Shown here one piece after another: positions 1-6,123 of a stretch of DNA of 6,599 bases. The translations under genes and the position numbers were made by a program. The first letter of the stretch is position 1; each line of letters begins with the position of its first letter. The notes below the pieces were generated by a model, which saw only the letters and a list, made by a program, of their open reading frames with translations, ran no database searches and was not told where the DNA came from. This stretch comes from an uncultured Bacilli bacterium (lineage in GTDB: Bacteria; Bacillota_I; Bacilli_A; RF39; UBA660). The DNA is taken from the NCBI GenBank assembly GCA_948874605.1, contig CAQRXS010000072.1:1-6599 (forward strand), written 5' to 3'.

Positions 1-241
1 TAAAATAGGCTACAACCATTCCACTAGATTTTTTTACCAAAACAATGTCATTCTTCGCTATCTTTTGATAAGGCAAAATTTTATGTTTACTAAATCTGGA
101 TTCAATTGTTTTGGTTCCATTCAACATTTTAGTTAAATATGGCTCACTAAAAACACCTAAATGAATATTCCTATTTGTAATATTTTGGAATTCCTCTGAA
201 GATAATTGCATTTCTAAATTATCTAAAATTTCCTGATACAT
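1..241 (-). CDS. ASCH-domain protein, partial (N-terminal 80 residues)
   Basis: Reading leftward from an ATG at 241-239, the frame stays open to the window edge, so the 3' end is missing. The 80 visible residues begin MYQEILDNLEMQLSSEEF and run into an ASCH-domain core: IHLGVFSEPYL (26-36), then the family's G-x-K-x-x-E-x-R signature as GTKTIESR (42-49), then FSKHKILPY and a KNDIVLVKKSSG strand-loop (63-74). ASCH domains form a PUA-like beta-barrel. They are thought to bind RNA or modified nucleosides, and some members are hydrolases; the substrate of this one cannot be told. A Shine-Dalgarno GAGG lies at 254-251, nine bases before the ATG, which supports this start. The first 25 residues precede the domain as a short acidic helix. 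The upstream neighbour (YtxH) is separated by a terminator, so this gene is probably transcribed on its own. Confidence 0.82.
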   Translation of the reverse strand, partial: MYQEILDNLEMQLSSEEFQNITNRNIHLGVFSEPYLTKMLNGTKTIESRFSKHKILPYQKIAKNDIVLVKKSSGMVVAYF

Positions 242-280
242 AAAACTCTACCTCACTAACAGAATAAAATCTCTATCTAT

Positions 281-286
281 ATTGTA
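281..286 (-). promoter_or_regulatory. Possible -10 element for the ASCH gene
   Basis: Reading leftward there is TACAAT at 286-281, about 40 bases before the ASCH start codon. It lies downstream of the YtxH terminator, where a fresh promoter is expected. No convincing -35 hexamer stands 16-18 bases upstream, and there is no TGn extension, so this is a weak call. The predicted leader is about 33 bases. Confidence 0.35.
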
Positions 287-342
287 CTATTTTTTTAGGA
301 ATTTTCATATCATCAAATTGAAATTATAGCGATTTAAGACAT

Positions 343-367
343 TAAAAAATAGCAAATATCTTGCTAT
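343..367 (-). terminator. Intrinsic terminator of the YtxH gene
   Basis: On the minus strand, seven bases past the TAG stop, ATAGCAA (367-361) and TTGCTAT (355-349) form a perfect 7-bp stem with the 5-base loop GATAT, followed directly by a run of Ts (349-344). The stem has only two G-C pairs, so termination may be incomplete, but its position after a stop codon and its U-tract are typical. Confidence 0.75.
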
Positions 368-373
368 CTTAAA

Positions 374-769
374 CTAACCTTCTAATTTAGCCAATACGCT
401 TTTTGTTACAGCAATTGCTTTTTCACGTACCGCATCAGCGGCTTCTTCTAAAACAGGTTCGCCTTTATCTTTTACATAATTAACTAAGTCCTTCGCACTA
501 TTTTGAATATCTTTTGCTTTAGACTTTGCGATTTTCATTACCTTTTCTTTGTCTAAATCTTTCAAAGCAGCTTCAATTTCTTCTGATTTTTGAACCACAT
601 ATTCTTTCACATCGTCCATATCAACTTCTTTTGCTTTTTTCACTAATTCATCCATTTTAGTTTTTAATTCTGCTCTTGTTTCTGCTCCACTTTTAGGCGC
701 AAACAAAATTCCTAGTCCAGCACCAATAGCCGCTCCTCCAAGTAATGCTCCAACCGTTTTCTTTTTCAT
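374..769 (-). CDS. YtxH-family protein (131 aa)
   Basis: This small protein has one glycine/alanine-rich hydrophobic segment at residues 7-25 (GALLGGAAIGAGLGILFAP). It is followed by KSGAETRAELKTKMDEL, which together form the YtxH domain signature. The rest (about 30-131) is a charged, heptad-like amphipathic region rich in Lys, Glu, Ala and Asp, with no enzyme motif. YtxH-like proteins of Bacillota are general-stress or envelope-associated proteins of unknown biochemical role. This one is presumably anchored in the membrane with a long helical soluble part. The start at 769 is preferred because AAAGG (785-781) sits a good distance upstream. The longer frame to a TTG at 808 would run through a TATAAT promoter. 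The gene is monocistronic: promoter just upstream, terminator just downstream, and a divergent neighbour starting at 882. Confidence 0.85.
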   Translation of the reverse strand: MKKKTVGALLGGAAIGAGLGILFAPKSGAETRAELKTKMDELVKKAKEVDMDDVKEYVVQKSEEIEAALKDLDKEKVMKIAKSKAKDIQNSAKDLVNYVKDKGEPVLEEAADAVREKAIAVTKSVLAKLEG

Positions 770-793
770 TGCCATCATCCTTTCGATACTACT

Positions 794-821
794 ATTATAC
801 ACGCACAATAAGATTTTTAAA
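794..821 (-). promoter_or_regulatory. Promoter of the YtxH gene
   Basis: On the minus strand a perfect -10 TATAAT lies at 799-794. A -35-like TTTAAA (821-816) stands 16 bases upstream. Transcription would begin near 787, giving a leader of roughly 18 bases that contains the AAAGG ribosome-binding site. This placement argues for the ATG at 769 as the start. Confidence 0.65.
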
Positions 822-866
822 CCAACAAAACTTAAAATTTGACTATTTATTTACAAAGAAAATTTG

Positions 867-875
867 TGTTATAAT
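867..875 (+). promoter_or_regulatory. Extended -10 promoter of the PF06541 gene
   Basis: TGTTATAAT at 867-875 is a perfect extended -10 (TGn followed by TATAAT). A good -35-like TTTACA occurs at 850-855 but only 14 bases upstream, so the TGn motif probably carries recognition. Counting about seven bases from the -10 places +1 at or next to position 882, which is the A of the gene's ATG. The promoter lies back to back with that of the divergent YtxH gene. Confidence 0.65.
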
Positions 876-881
876 AAAAGT

Positions 882-1586
882 ATGAGAAATATTTGTATTT
901 TAATTTTATTATTTTTTATCTATTCCGTTTTAGGTTGGTGTTTAGAGGTCTCTTGCAAATTAATAGAAAAGAAGAGATTCATTAACCGTGGCTTTCTAAT
1001 CGGCCCTTATTGCCCTATCTATGGTTATGGAGCTTTAATTATGACGATTATATTATCAAAATATTTGGAGGATCCTATTACCCTTTTTATCATGATTATT
1101 TTATCGTGTTCCATTCTAGAATACTATACAAGCCTTGCTTTAGAAAAACTCTTTCATACAAGATGGTGGGATTACTCTCAAAAAAGGTTTAATATTAATG
1201 GTAGAATTTGCCTAGAAACCATGATTCCTTTTGGAATATTCGGATTACTTATTATGTATAAAATAAATCCATTTTTCTATTCGTTATTAGAAAAAATACC
1301 AAACACAATATTATTTATTATCGTGCCTGTTTTAATAATCATTTATATCATAGATAATATCATTTCCTTTAAAATCATTGAAAATATTCAAAGGAAAAGT
1401 AAAGAAACACAAGAAAAACAAATTATCAAAAAAGATGATACCGAAAGAATTACAAAACTTGTCCGTTCTCAAATAGAAAAATCGAAAAAAATATTTGAAA
1501 AGCGTATTATTCATGCTTTCCCTAACTTAGAACTAAAAAAAATAAATATGAAAAAGAAAATAAAAGACAGAACTTCTAAGAAATAA
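882..1586 (+). CDS. PF06541 (CmpB-like, 'ABC-transporter type IV') membrane protein, 234 aa
   Basis: This is an integral membrane protein of unknown function. It opens with a hydrophobic helix ending IYSVLGWCLEV (13-23), then KRFINRGFLIGPYCPIYGYG (31-50), then helices at about 50-63, 65-85, 112-127 and 141-164. The loop RWWDYSQKRFNINGRIC (94-110) is the strongest family signature. Residues 165-234 form a Lys/Glu-rich, probably cytoplasmic tail with the family's late motif RIIHAFPNL (208-216). The family is labelled as a putative ABC-transporter component, yet no ATPase or solute-binding gene lies nearby and no transport role is shown. I chose the ATG at 882 because family members start just before the first helix, and because the TTG at 864 lies upstream of and in the -10 element. 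No Shine-Dalgarno precedes 882. The 3' end overlaps the convergent PAP2 gene by 11 bases. Confidence 0.85.
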   Translation: MRNICILILLFFIYSVLGWCLEVSCKLIEKKRFINRGFLIGPYCPIYGYGALIMTIILSKYLEDPITLFIMIILSCSILEYYTSLALEKLFHTRWWDYSQKRFNINGRICLETMIPFGIFGLLIMYKINPFFYSLLEKIPNTILFIIVPVLIIIYIIDNIISFKIIENIQRKSKETQEKQIIKKDDTERITKLVRSQIEKSKKIFEKRIIHAFPNLELKKINMKKKIKDRTSKK

Positions 1587-2205
1587 AACTAGTGGATGTC
1601 TTTTTCTTTTGTAAAAACGTACTTTGATAAAAGAATATCCCAAAGTTTAATAAACAAAAACTTAAAAGAAAACCACCCAAAATATCACTTGCATAATGAA
1701 CTCCTAAATAAATTCTGCTAATACCTATTATCAATATAAGCAAACTAAAAAAACATGTTCCAATAATTTTAAACGGTTTATTATAATTTGATTTACATAA
1801 AAAATAAATACCTAACCCATAAAACATTGTAGAAGCCATCATGTGTCCACTTGGGAAAGAAAAGCCTGTTTCCTCTACGAACCATAATATATTAGGTCTT
1901 GGTCTACTAAAAAATTGTTTCAATACAATATTAGCTACTAATTCAAATAACATCATCGCACATAAAAATTTAAAGTCACTTTTCTTTCTCAAAAAGAAAA
2001 ACGAACAAAATAAAAATACTAAAAGGTAATGTACATTCCCAAAATCTGTAATAAATCGAAAAAAATTGACTGCCGAAAATTTTCTTAAAAATTCATAAAC
2101 GGGCATATCAAAAAAAATTGGATTACCATTAATAATAAAAATTGTTAAAAAGAAAAATAGCAAAAAACTAATCAAAGAAATATGAAGATTTTGAATTGGT
2201 TTCAT
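1576..2205 (-). CDS. PAP2-superfamily membrane lipid phosphatase, 209 aa
   Basis: All three signature motifs of the PAP2 (type 2 phosphatidic acid phosphatase) family are intact: KQFFSRPRP (96-104, the K-x6-RP motif), FPSGH (117-121, with the acid-base histidine 121), and SRIYLGVHYASD (163-174, with nucleophile His170 and Asp174). Hydrophobic segments at about 8-26, 58-72, 78-95, 124-137, 147-162 and 175-193 give the usual six-helix layout, with active-site loops on the outer face. Members dephosphorylate undecaprenyl pyrophosphate, phosphatidylglycerol phosphate or phosphatidic acid; motifs alone do not tell which. The ATG at 2205 is chosen because AGGA (2218-2215) lies nine bases upstream. 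The frame extends to a TTG at 2265, but that runs through the promoter and into the terminator of asnB. The tail is a short Lys/Ser/Thr-rich stretch overlapping the convergent gene's end. Confidence 0.9.
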   Translation of the reverse strand: MKPIQNLHISLISFLLFFFLTIFIINGNPIFFDMPVYEFLRKFSAVNFFRFITDFGNVHYLLVFLFCSFFFLRKKSDFKFLCAMMLFELVANIVLKQFFSRPRPNILWFVEETGFSFPSGHMMASTMFYGLGIYFLCKSNYNKPFKIIGTCFFSLLILIIGISRIYLGVHYASDILGGFLLSFCLLNFGIFFYQSTFLQKKKTSTSFIS

Positions 2206-2224
2206 AACATCACATCCTAGTATA

Positions 2225-2233
2225 AGTATATCA
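2225..2233 (-). promoter_or_regulatory. Extended -10 promoter of the PAP2 gene
   Basis: On the minus strand TGATATACT (2233-2225) is an extended -10, lying between the asnB terminator and the PAP2 start. No strong -35 is visible (TTGTAC at 2255-2250 is 19 bases away). The predicted start point near 2218 gives a leader of about 13 bases, with the ribosome-binding site at its very 5' end. Confidence 0.5.
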
Positions 2234-2253
2234 AAAAGTAGTGCTTTAAGTAC

Positions 2254-2287
2254 AAAAAAAGACAAAAAAAGACAATTAATGCCTTTT
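2254..2287 (-). terminator. Intrinsic terminator of the sulfatase-asnB operon
   Basis: On the minus strand AAAAGGCA (2287-2280), loop TTAAT, and TGTCTTTT (2274-2267) form an 8-bp stem with one G-U pair. It is followed by a long U-rich run made of two T7 blocks separated by GTC. The 5' arm begins inside the asnB TAA stop codon (2288-2286), so the terminator is fused to the end of the gene. It separates asnB from the PAP2 gene. Confidence 0.78.
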
Positions 2288-4091
2288 AAAAAAATACCTT
2301 ATACCACCGTAAGAAACAATATACATTCCAAACTTTACGATAATTGTCCTTTTTACCATTTTTATGTTCATCAAGTAAATGAATTAAATAATCGGTATCA
2401 AAAAACTTTTTTGCAGAAGCAGAAGAGAAAGTCTTTTTAATATTATTGTAAACATCCTCTTCTTTCATCCAATCTCGTATAGGTACAGGAAAACCTAATT
2501 TCTTCTTTTTATAAGATTCATTCGGAATTACTTTCTTAGCAGCATCCCGAAGAGCAACTTTAGTATTCTCTTTTGTTACTTTATAATCTAATGGTAATTT
2601 AGAAGCAACTTTGAAAACTTCGCTATCCACAAAAGGAACTCTTCCTTCAATAGAATTTGCCATAGTCATTCGATCAGCTTTCTGCAAAATATCTTTCATC
2701 AACCAAAAATTAATATCAATAGCTTGCATCTTCACAATATTAGATTGTCCTTTAAACTTATTATAAATAGGCTTTGTAATTTCTTGATTAGAAAGAGTAA
2801 CAGGAACCTTTAAAAGCTTTTTAACTTCTTTTTCACTCCACACTTTATTAACACCTATATAAGAATCTTCTAATTTTTCTCCCCTTCGAACTAAGAAATT
2901 AATTCCTCGCATTGGTGGAAATAAAGAAAAGAATTTTGAAATAGCATGTCGTATACAAAAAGGAATTTTATTGTAAAAAGACATATCAACCTCTTCCCGA
3001 TAATAATTATAGCCGCCAAAGAACTCATCGGCTCCTTCTCCAGATAAAACAACTTTAACATCTTGACTAGCAAGGTTTGCAACAAAATAAAGAGCAACTA
3101 CTGCCGGATCGCTTGCTGGTTCATCCATATGATACATAATCTTATCCAAAATATTCATATACTCTTTCTTAGTAATTTTTTTATTCGTATTACTAATACC
3201 TAATTTATCCGTTAAATCCTTAGCATAATCTATTTCATTGTATCTAGGTAAATCATACCCCACTGTATATGTCTTATCTGGCTTAGCCATCGAAACAAGA
3301 TAGGAAGAATCAATTCCGCTAGATAAAAAGGAACCTACTTCAACATCACTTATCATATGATGATCTGTACTATCTTGCATCACAGTCCCAATTTCTTTTA
3401 CAACACTATCATAATCTTTTTCTTCAATAGGAAAATTCAAATCAAAATAACATTCTACCGTAACAGAATTATCTTGATAAGTTAAAGTACAACCAGCATC
3501 AAGGCGATTAACACCTTCAAAAAACGTTTCAGTTGTAGGCGTAAAACTAAAAGATAAATAACTAGACAAAATAGTTTCATTAAATTTTTTCTTAAAATTT
3601 GGATGGTCTAAAAAAGCTTTTATTTCAGACGCAAACAAAAATACACCATCTTTATTATAATAATAAAAAGGTTTAATTCCAAAATGATCTCTTGCACAGA
3701 AAAGTACTTTTTCCTTAATATCATACAAAGCAAAAGCAAACATACCTCTCAAATGCGTTGGAAGCTCTTTCCCCCATTTTTTATAACCAGCAAGTAAGAC
3801 TTCAGTATCAGAATTTGTCTGAAAATCATAATCAATTAATTCTTCTTTCAATTCTTTATAATTATATATTTCCCCATTAAATACTACAACAAGGCTTTCA
3901 TCAACACTAAACATTGGTTGACGCCCACCTTCAATATCTATAATAGATAACCTTCTTTGCCCTAATGCCACATTTCCATGAACGTAAAAACCCTCAGCAT
4001 CTGGACCACGATGTTCAATTCTATCTGTCATAGCTTTTAAAACCTTTTTTTTATTTTTAACATTTCCTATAAATCCTGCAATTCCACACAT
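2286..4091 (-). CDS. asnB: Glutamine-hydrolysing asparagine synthetase (AsnB), 601 aa
   Basis: This two-domain cytoplasmic amidotransferase has the usual length. The N-terminal class II glutaminase domain begins MCGIAGFIG, with Cys2 as nucleophile. It carries RRLSIID (46-52), the FNGEIYN oxyanion and glutamine-binding loop (71-77) and SDTE (94-97). The C-terminal synthetase domain has the ATP pyrophosphatase loop LSSGIDSS (256-263), LSGEGADEFFGGY (349-361) and KADRMTMANSIEGRVPFVD (471-489). It would transfer glutamine amide nitrogen to an AMP-activated carboxylate. Asparagine is the default product, but relatives such as B. subtilis AsnB and Corynebacterium LtsA amidate meso-diaminopimelate in cell-wall precursors, and the envelope-gene neighbours keep that open. 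The ATG overlaps the upstream sulfatase stop as TAATG. AGGTGA (4103-4098) lies six bases upstream as the ribosome-binding site. A terminator starts at the stop codon. Confidence 0.95.
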   Translation of the reverse strand: MCGIAGFIGNVKNKKKVLKAMTDRIEHRGPDAEGFYVHGNVALGQRRLSIIDIEGGRQPMFSVDESLVVVFNGEIYNYKELKEELIDYDFQTNSDTEVLLAGYKKWGKELPTHLRGMFAFALYDIKEKVLFCARDHFGIKPFYYYNKDGVFLFASEIKAFLDHPNFKKKFNETILSSYLSFSFTPTTETFFEGVNRLDAGCTLTYQDNSVTVECYFDLNFPIEEKDYDSVVKEIGTVMQDSTDHHMISDVEVGSFLSSGIDSSYLVSMAKPDKTYTVGYDLPRYNEIDYAKDLTDKLGISNTNKKITKKEYMNILDKIMYHMDEPASDPAVVALYFVANLASQDVKVVLSGEGADEFFGGYNYYREEVDMSFYNKIPFCIRHAISKFFSLFPPMRGINFLVRRGEKLEDSYIGVNKVWSEKEVKKLLKVPVTLSNQEITKPIYNKFKGQSNIVKMQAIDINFWLMKDILQKADRMTMANSIEGRVPFVDSEVFKVASKLPLDYKVTKENTKVALRDAAKKVIPNESYKKKKLGFPVPIRDWMKEEDVYNNIKKTFSSASAKKFFDTDYLIHLLDEHKNGKKDNYRKVWNVYCFLRWYKVFF

Positions 4092-4103
4092 TATGATTCA
4101 CCT
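4089..4103 (-). promoter_or_regulatory. asnB ribosome-binding site and TAATG coupling junction
   Basis: The sulfatase gene ends in GGT GAA TCA TAA, and the last A of its stop (4091) is the first base of the asnB ATG. The Shine-Dalgarno AGGTGA (4103-4098) is embedded in the final sulfatase codons, six bases from the asnB ATG. This arrangement is typical of termination-reinitiation coupling and implies co-translation from one mRNA. Confidence 0.8.
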
Positions 4104-6025
4104 AACACTTTCTTATAATAATCCTTTTCTAAAATTAATTTGCTCATATTTATTCTATTTGATACAATTTGATTCATTTTTCGAATATAATCATCACTAA
4201 CCATTTCACCTCGAGGAAAGAATTGTTTACTACTAGCTAAATAGGTCCCCGAATCACTTACCCAGCTACTATCAGCAAATATCACGAGTCCTTCACTCGA
4301 AGATAACAAGTCTTTACCCATTATAAGCCTAGAATCATATGGAATGTCAAATAAATTTAGTAAAGTCGGCAATAAATCCATATTACCACCAACTTTTTCC
4401 ACCTTCACAGGTGTCATCTTTGAATTCCACAAAATAAGATTACTTCGATTAATTTCAATAGTATCGTCTCGCTTCGGATTAGCAATTTCATTAATATGAT
4501 CAAGTGAAATATCATAAGGATAATGATCTCCTACCAAAGCGATTACTGTATCATCAAGCCTTCCAGAGTCTTGCAAATCCTGCAATAATTTTTCAAGTGC
4601 TTTATCAAGTTCCATTTGACTAGCTAAATAAGCTTTAATATCCTTTGAATATGGTAAATTACTTACCGCATCTTGATTCTTTATTGCCATGTCATTCTTC
4701 GTAAAATTATAACTCATATGGCCACTTACAGAAACATAATAAGTAAAAAATAAATTTTTATTTAAAAAATCTCTAGTAGTAGACTCAACCATTTCGTAGT
4801 CACTCTCCGGCCATAAATTACAATTTATTCGTTTTTCTAACCCATTTCCACAAGCTAAATAATTAGAAAGGCCAATAGATTTCAAATACTTATCACGATT
4901 TTGAAAAGCGTATTTATGATTATGATAAGCATAAGTCTTATATCCAGAGTTTTGAAAAACATTACCAACTCCAAAAGGAAAATAATTAATCCCACTTCTC
5001 CAAACCTTTGATAACATAGATAAATTAGGAAATAACCCAGTTAATTCTTGAAATTCACCACCTATAGTGCTTAATATCACTGGAGAGTAAAAGTTTTCAA
5101 AAACAAATCCTTCCTGCGACAGTTTATAAAGTGTTGGCGTAAGAGTCTCTGAAACAGCAATCGAATTAAAGCTTTCTGCCATAATGAGAATCAAATTCTT
5201 ATCCTTAAAATAGCCAGTATATTTATTTTTGTCAGTACCAACGTCATTAAAAAAATATTGATGCATTACTTGTAAAGTCTCATCCGTTTCCTTTTGACTC
5301 AGTTCAGCAAAAGGAATATCTAAAATATTTTTGTCAAAAACAAGAGGAATATCCTCATCCACTTTATCATCCTTGACAATTTGGTAAATAATTTCTGTTT
5401 TAGGAAACGTTAACTTCCGCACTTCAATAAACAAACTAGGTAACGCTCCAAAAATTTCTTTATTAAGTGCATTATTATAAATATGAAAATACAAATTCTT
5501 CGGCGAATATTGTTCATCACTAGAACTTTGCAAAAAACCTTGAAATATCAAAAAACTTATGAAGGAAATACAGAGATACATAACAATAGTATTATAATTT
5601 TTTTTCTCAAAATTAATCTTTCTCTTCAATAAAACCGAACAAAATATAGGAAGAAAAAGGAAAATAAGAATAGGAAAAAAAGAAAACAAAATTTCTAATA
5701 TTTTATCTGCAAAAGAAAGTGCTTGATCTGCAAAGAAAAGTGTAGAAATACTAAAATACACATGAAAACTATTTTTAAAAATAATTTCAGCACAGTACCA
5801 AACAAAGAATAATGCTTGAAACAGAAAGAAAAAATTAGAATTGATTTTTTTGTTACCAATTGAAGTAACAACAGTAAAAAGTAAACTAAGAAAGCCAACA
5901 TAAAACACTGTATAAATCCATGTTTCTGAAAAAATTATTTTAGTTCCTAAAAATCGAAACAAAATTTCAAAATACAGTAATTCACAAAAATAAAATAAGA
6001 AGATTGGAATTTTTTTCTGTTGCAT
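4091..6025 (-). CDS. LTA synthase family sulfatase (membrane phosphoglycerol-transferase type), 644 aa
   Basis: Five hydrophobic helices (about 6-24, 37-54, 65-83, 112-132, 146-164) precede a long extracellular sulfatase-fold domain (PF00884), the LtaS plan. By comparison with S. aureus LtaS from memory, metal and catalytic residues are: Glu284 in NLILIMAESFNS, nucleophile Thr320 in STIGGEF, His436 in SGHMSY, and Asp500-His501 in VGDHYPY. YHNHKYAFQNRD (366-377) supplies substrate-site His and Arg, and MDLLPTLLNLF with GKDLLS closes the domain. It probably moves phosphoglycerol or a similar lipid-derived headgroup onto a surface polymer or glycolipid; the substrate is unproven. The start at 6025 is preferred because GGTGGG (6039-6034) stands eight bases upstream. 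An ATG two codons earlier (6031) is possible. The TTG at 6082 lies upstream of the promoter. First gene of an operon with asnB. Confidence 0.88.
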   Translation of the reverse strand: MQQKKIPIFLFYFCELLYFEILFRFLGTKIIFSETWIYTVFYVGFLSLLFTVVTSIGNKKINSNFFFLFQALFFVWYCAEIIFKNSFHVYFSISTLFFADQALSFADKILEILFSFFPILIFLFLPIFCSVLLKRKINFEKKNYNTIVMYLCISFISFLIFQGFLQSSSDEQYSPKNLYFHIYNNALNKEIFGALPSLFIEVRKLTFPKTEIIYQIVKDDKVDEDIPLVFDKNILDIPFAELSQKETDETLQVMHQYFFNDVGTDKNKYTGYFKDKNLILIMAESFNSIAVSETLTPTLYKLSQEGFVFENFYSPVILSTIGGEFQELTGLFPNLSMLSKVWRSGINYFPFGVGNVFQNSGYKTYAYHNHKYAFQNRDKYLKSIGLSNYLACGNGLEKRINCNLWPESDYEMVESTTRDFLNKNLFFTYYVSVSGHMSYNFTKNDMAIKNQDAVSNLPYSKDIKAYLASQMELDKALEKLLQDLQDSGRLDDTVIALVGDHYPYDISLDHINEIANPKRDDTIEINRSNLILWNSKMTPVKVEKVGGNMDLLPTLLNLFDIPYDSRLIMGKDLLSSSEGLVIFADSSWVSDSGTYLASSKQFFPRGEMVSDDYIRKMNQIVSNRINMSKLILEKDYYKKVLGES

Positions 6026-6049
6026 ATTCATTACCCACCATCTAAAGTA

Positions 6050-6058
6050 ATTATAACA
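6050..6058 (-). promoter_or_regulatory. Extended -10 promoter of the sulfatase-asnB operon
   Basis: On the minus strand TGTTATAAT (6058-6050) is a perfect extended -10, with only a T-run at the -35 position. Transcription would start near 6043, leaving a leader of about 18 bases that holds GGTGGG and fits the start at 6025. The nine-base motif is identical to that of the PF06541 gene. Confidence 0.6.
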
Positions 6059-6123
6059 TCTTTTCTTATAGAAAAAAAGCAAGATTAATGTTATCGTTTA
6101 TTACTTTAAATTGTAAGTGGAAA

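Noticed and set aside
770..808. Longer YtxH reading frame starting at TTG 808
   Set aside because: The extension would be coded through a perfect TATAAT promoter and has no ribosome-binding site. The ATG at 769 has AAAGG upstream and begins right at the domain.
839..844. TTGACT as a -35 box for the PF06541 gene
   Set aside because: It is 25 bases from the TATAAT at 870-875, and no -10 exists at proper spacing from it.
1010..2029. Short open frames at 1010-1192 (+), 1332-1514 (-) and 1841-2029 (+)
   Set aside because: They lie wholly inside the PF06541 and PAP2 genes in other frames, with no recognisable motifs. Long stop-free runs are by-products of the AT-rich codons.
2206..2265. Longer PAP2 frame starting at TTG 2265
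   Set aside because: It overlaps the asnB terminator U-tract and the PAP2 promoter. The ATG at 2205 has a proper ribosome-binding site.
2251..2280. Near-tandem 10-base units TACAAAAAAA, GACAAAAAAA, GACAATTAAT
   Set aside because: They are fully explained as the U-tract and 3' stem arm of the asnB terminator read on the opposite strand, not a repeat array.
2891..5901. Short open frames at 2891-3097 (-) and 5695-5901 (-)
   Set aside because: They are frame-shifted shadows of asnB and of the membrane part of the sulfatase, hydrophobic only because of the T-rich codons.
6026..6082. Longer sulfatase frame starting at TTG 6082
   Set aside because: It runs through the extended -10 TGTTATAAT and encodes a stretch (RCYNYFRWW) not expected before the first helix. 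The ATG at 6025 has GGTGGG at good spacing.
6083..6123. Possible terminator between the pilin-like gene and the sulfatase gene
   Set aside because: Only short interrupted pairings (about 4 bp) precede the T-run at 6078-6072. They are too weak to call, so readthrough into the sulfatase operon is possible.
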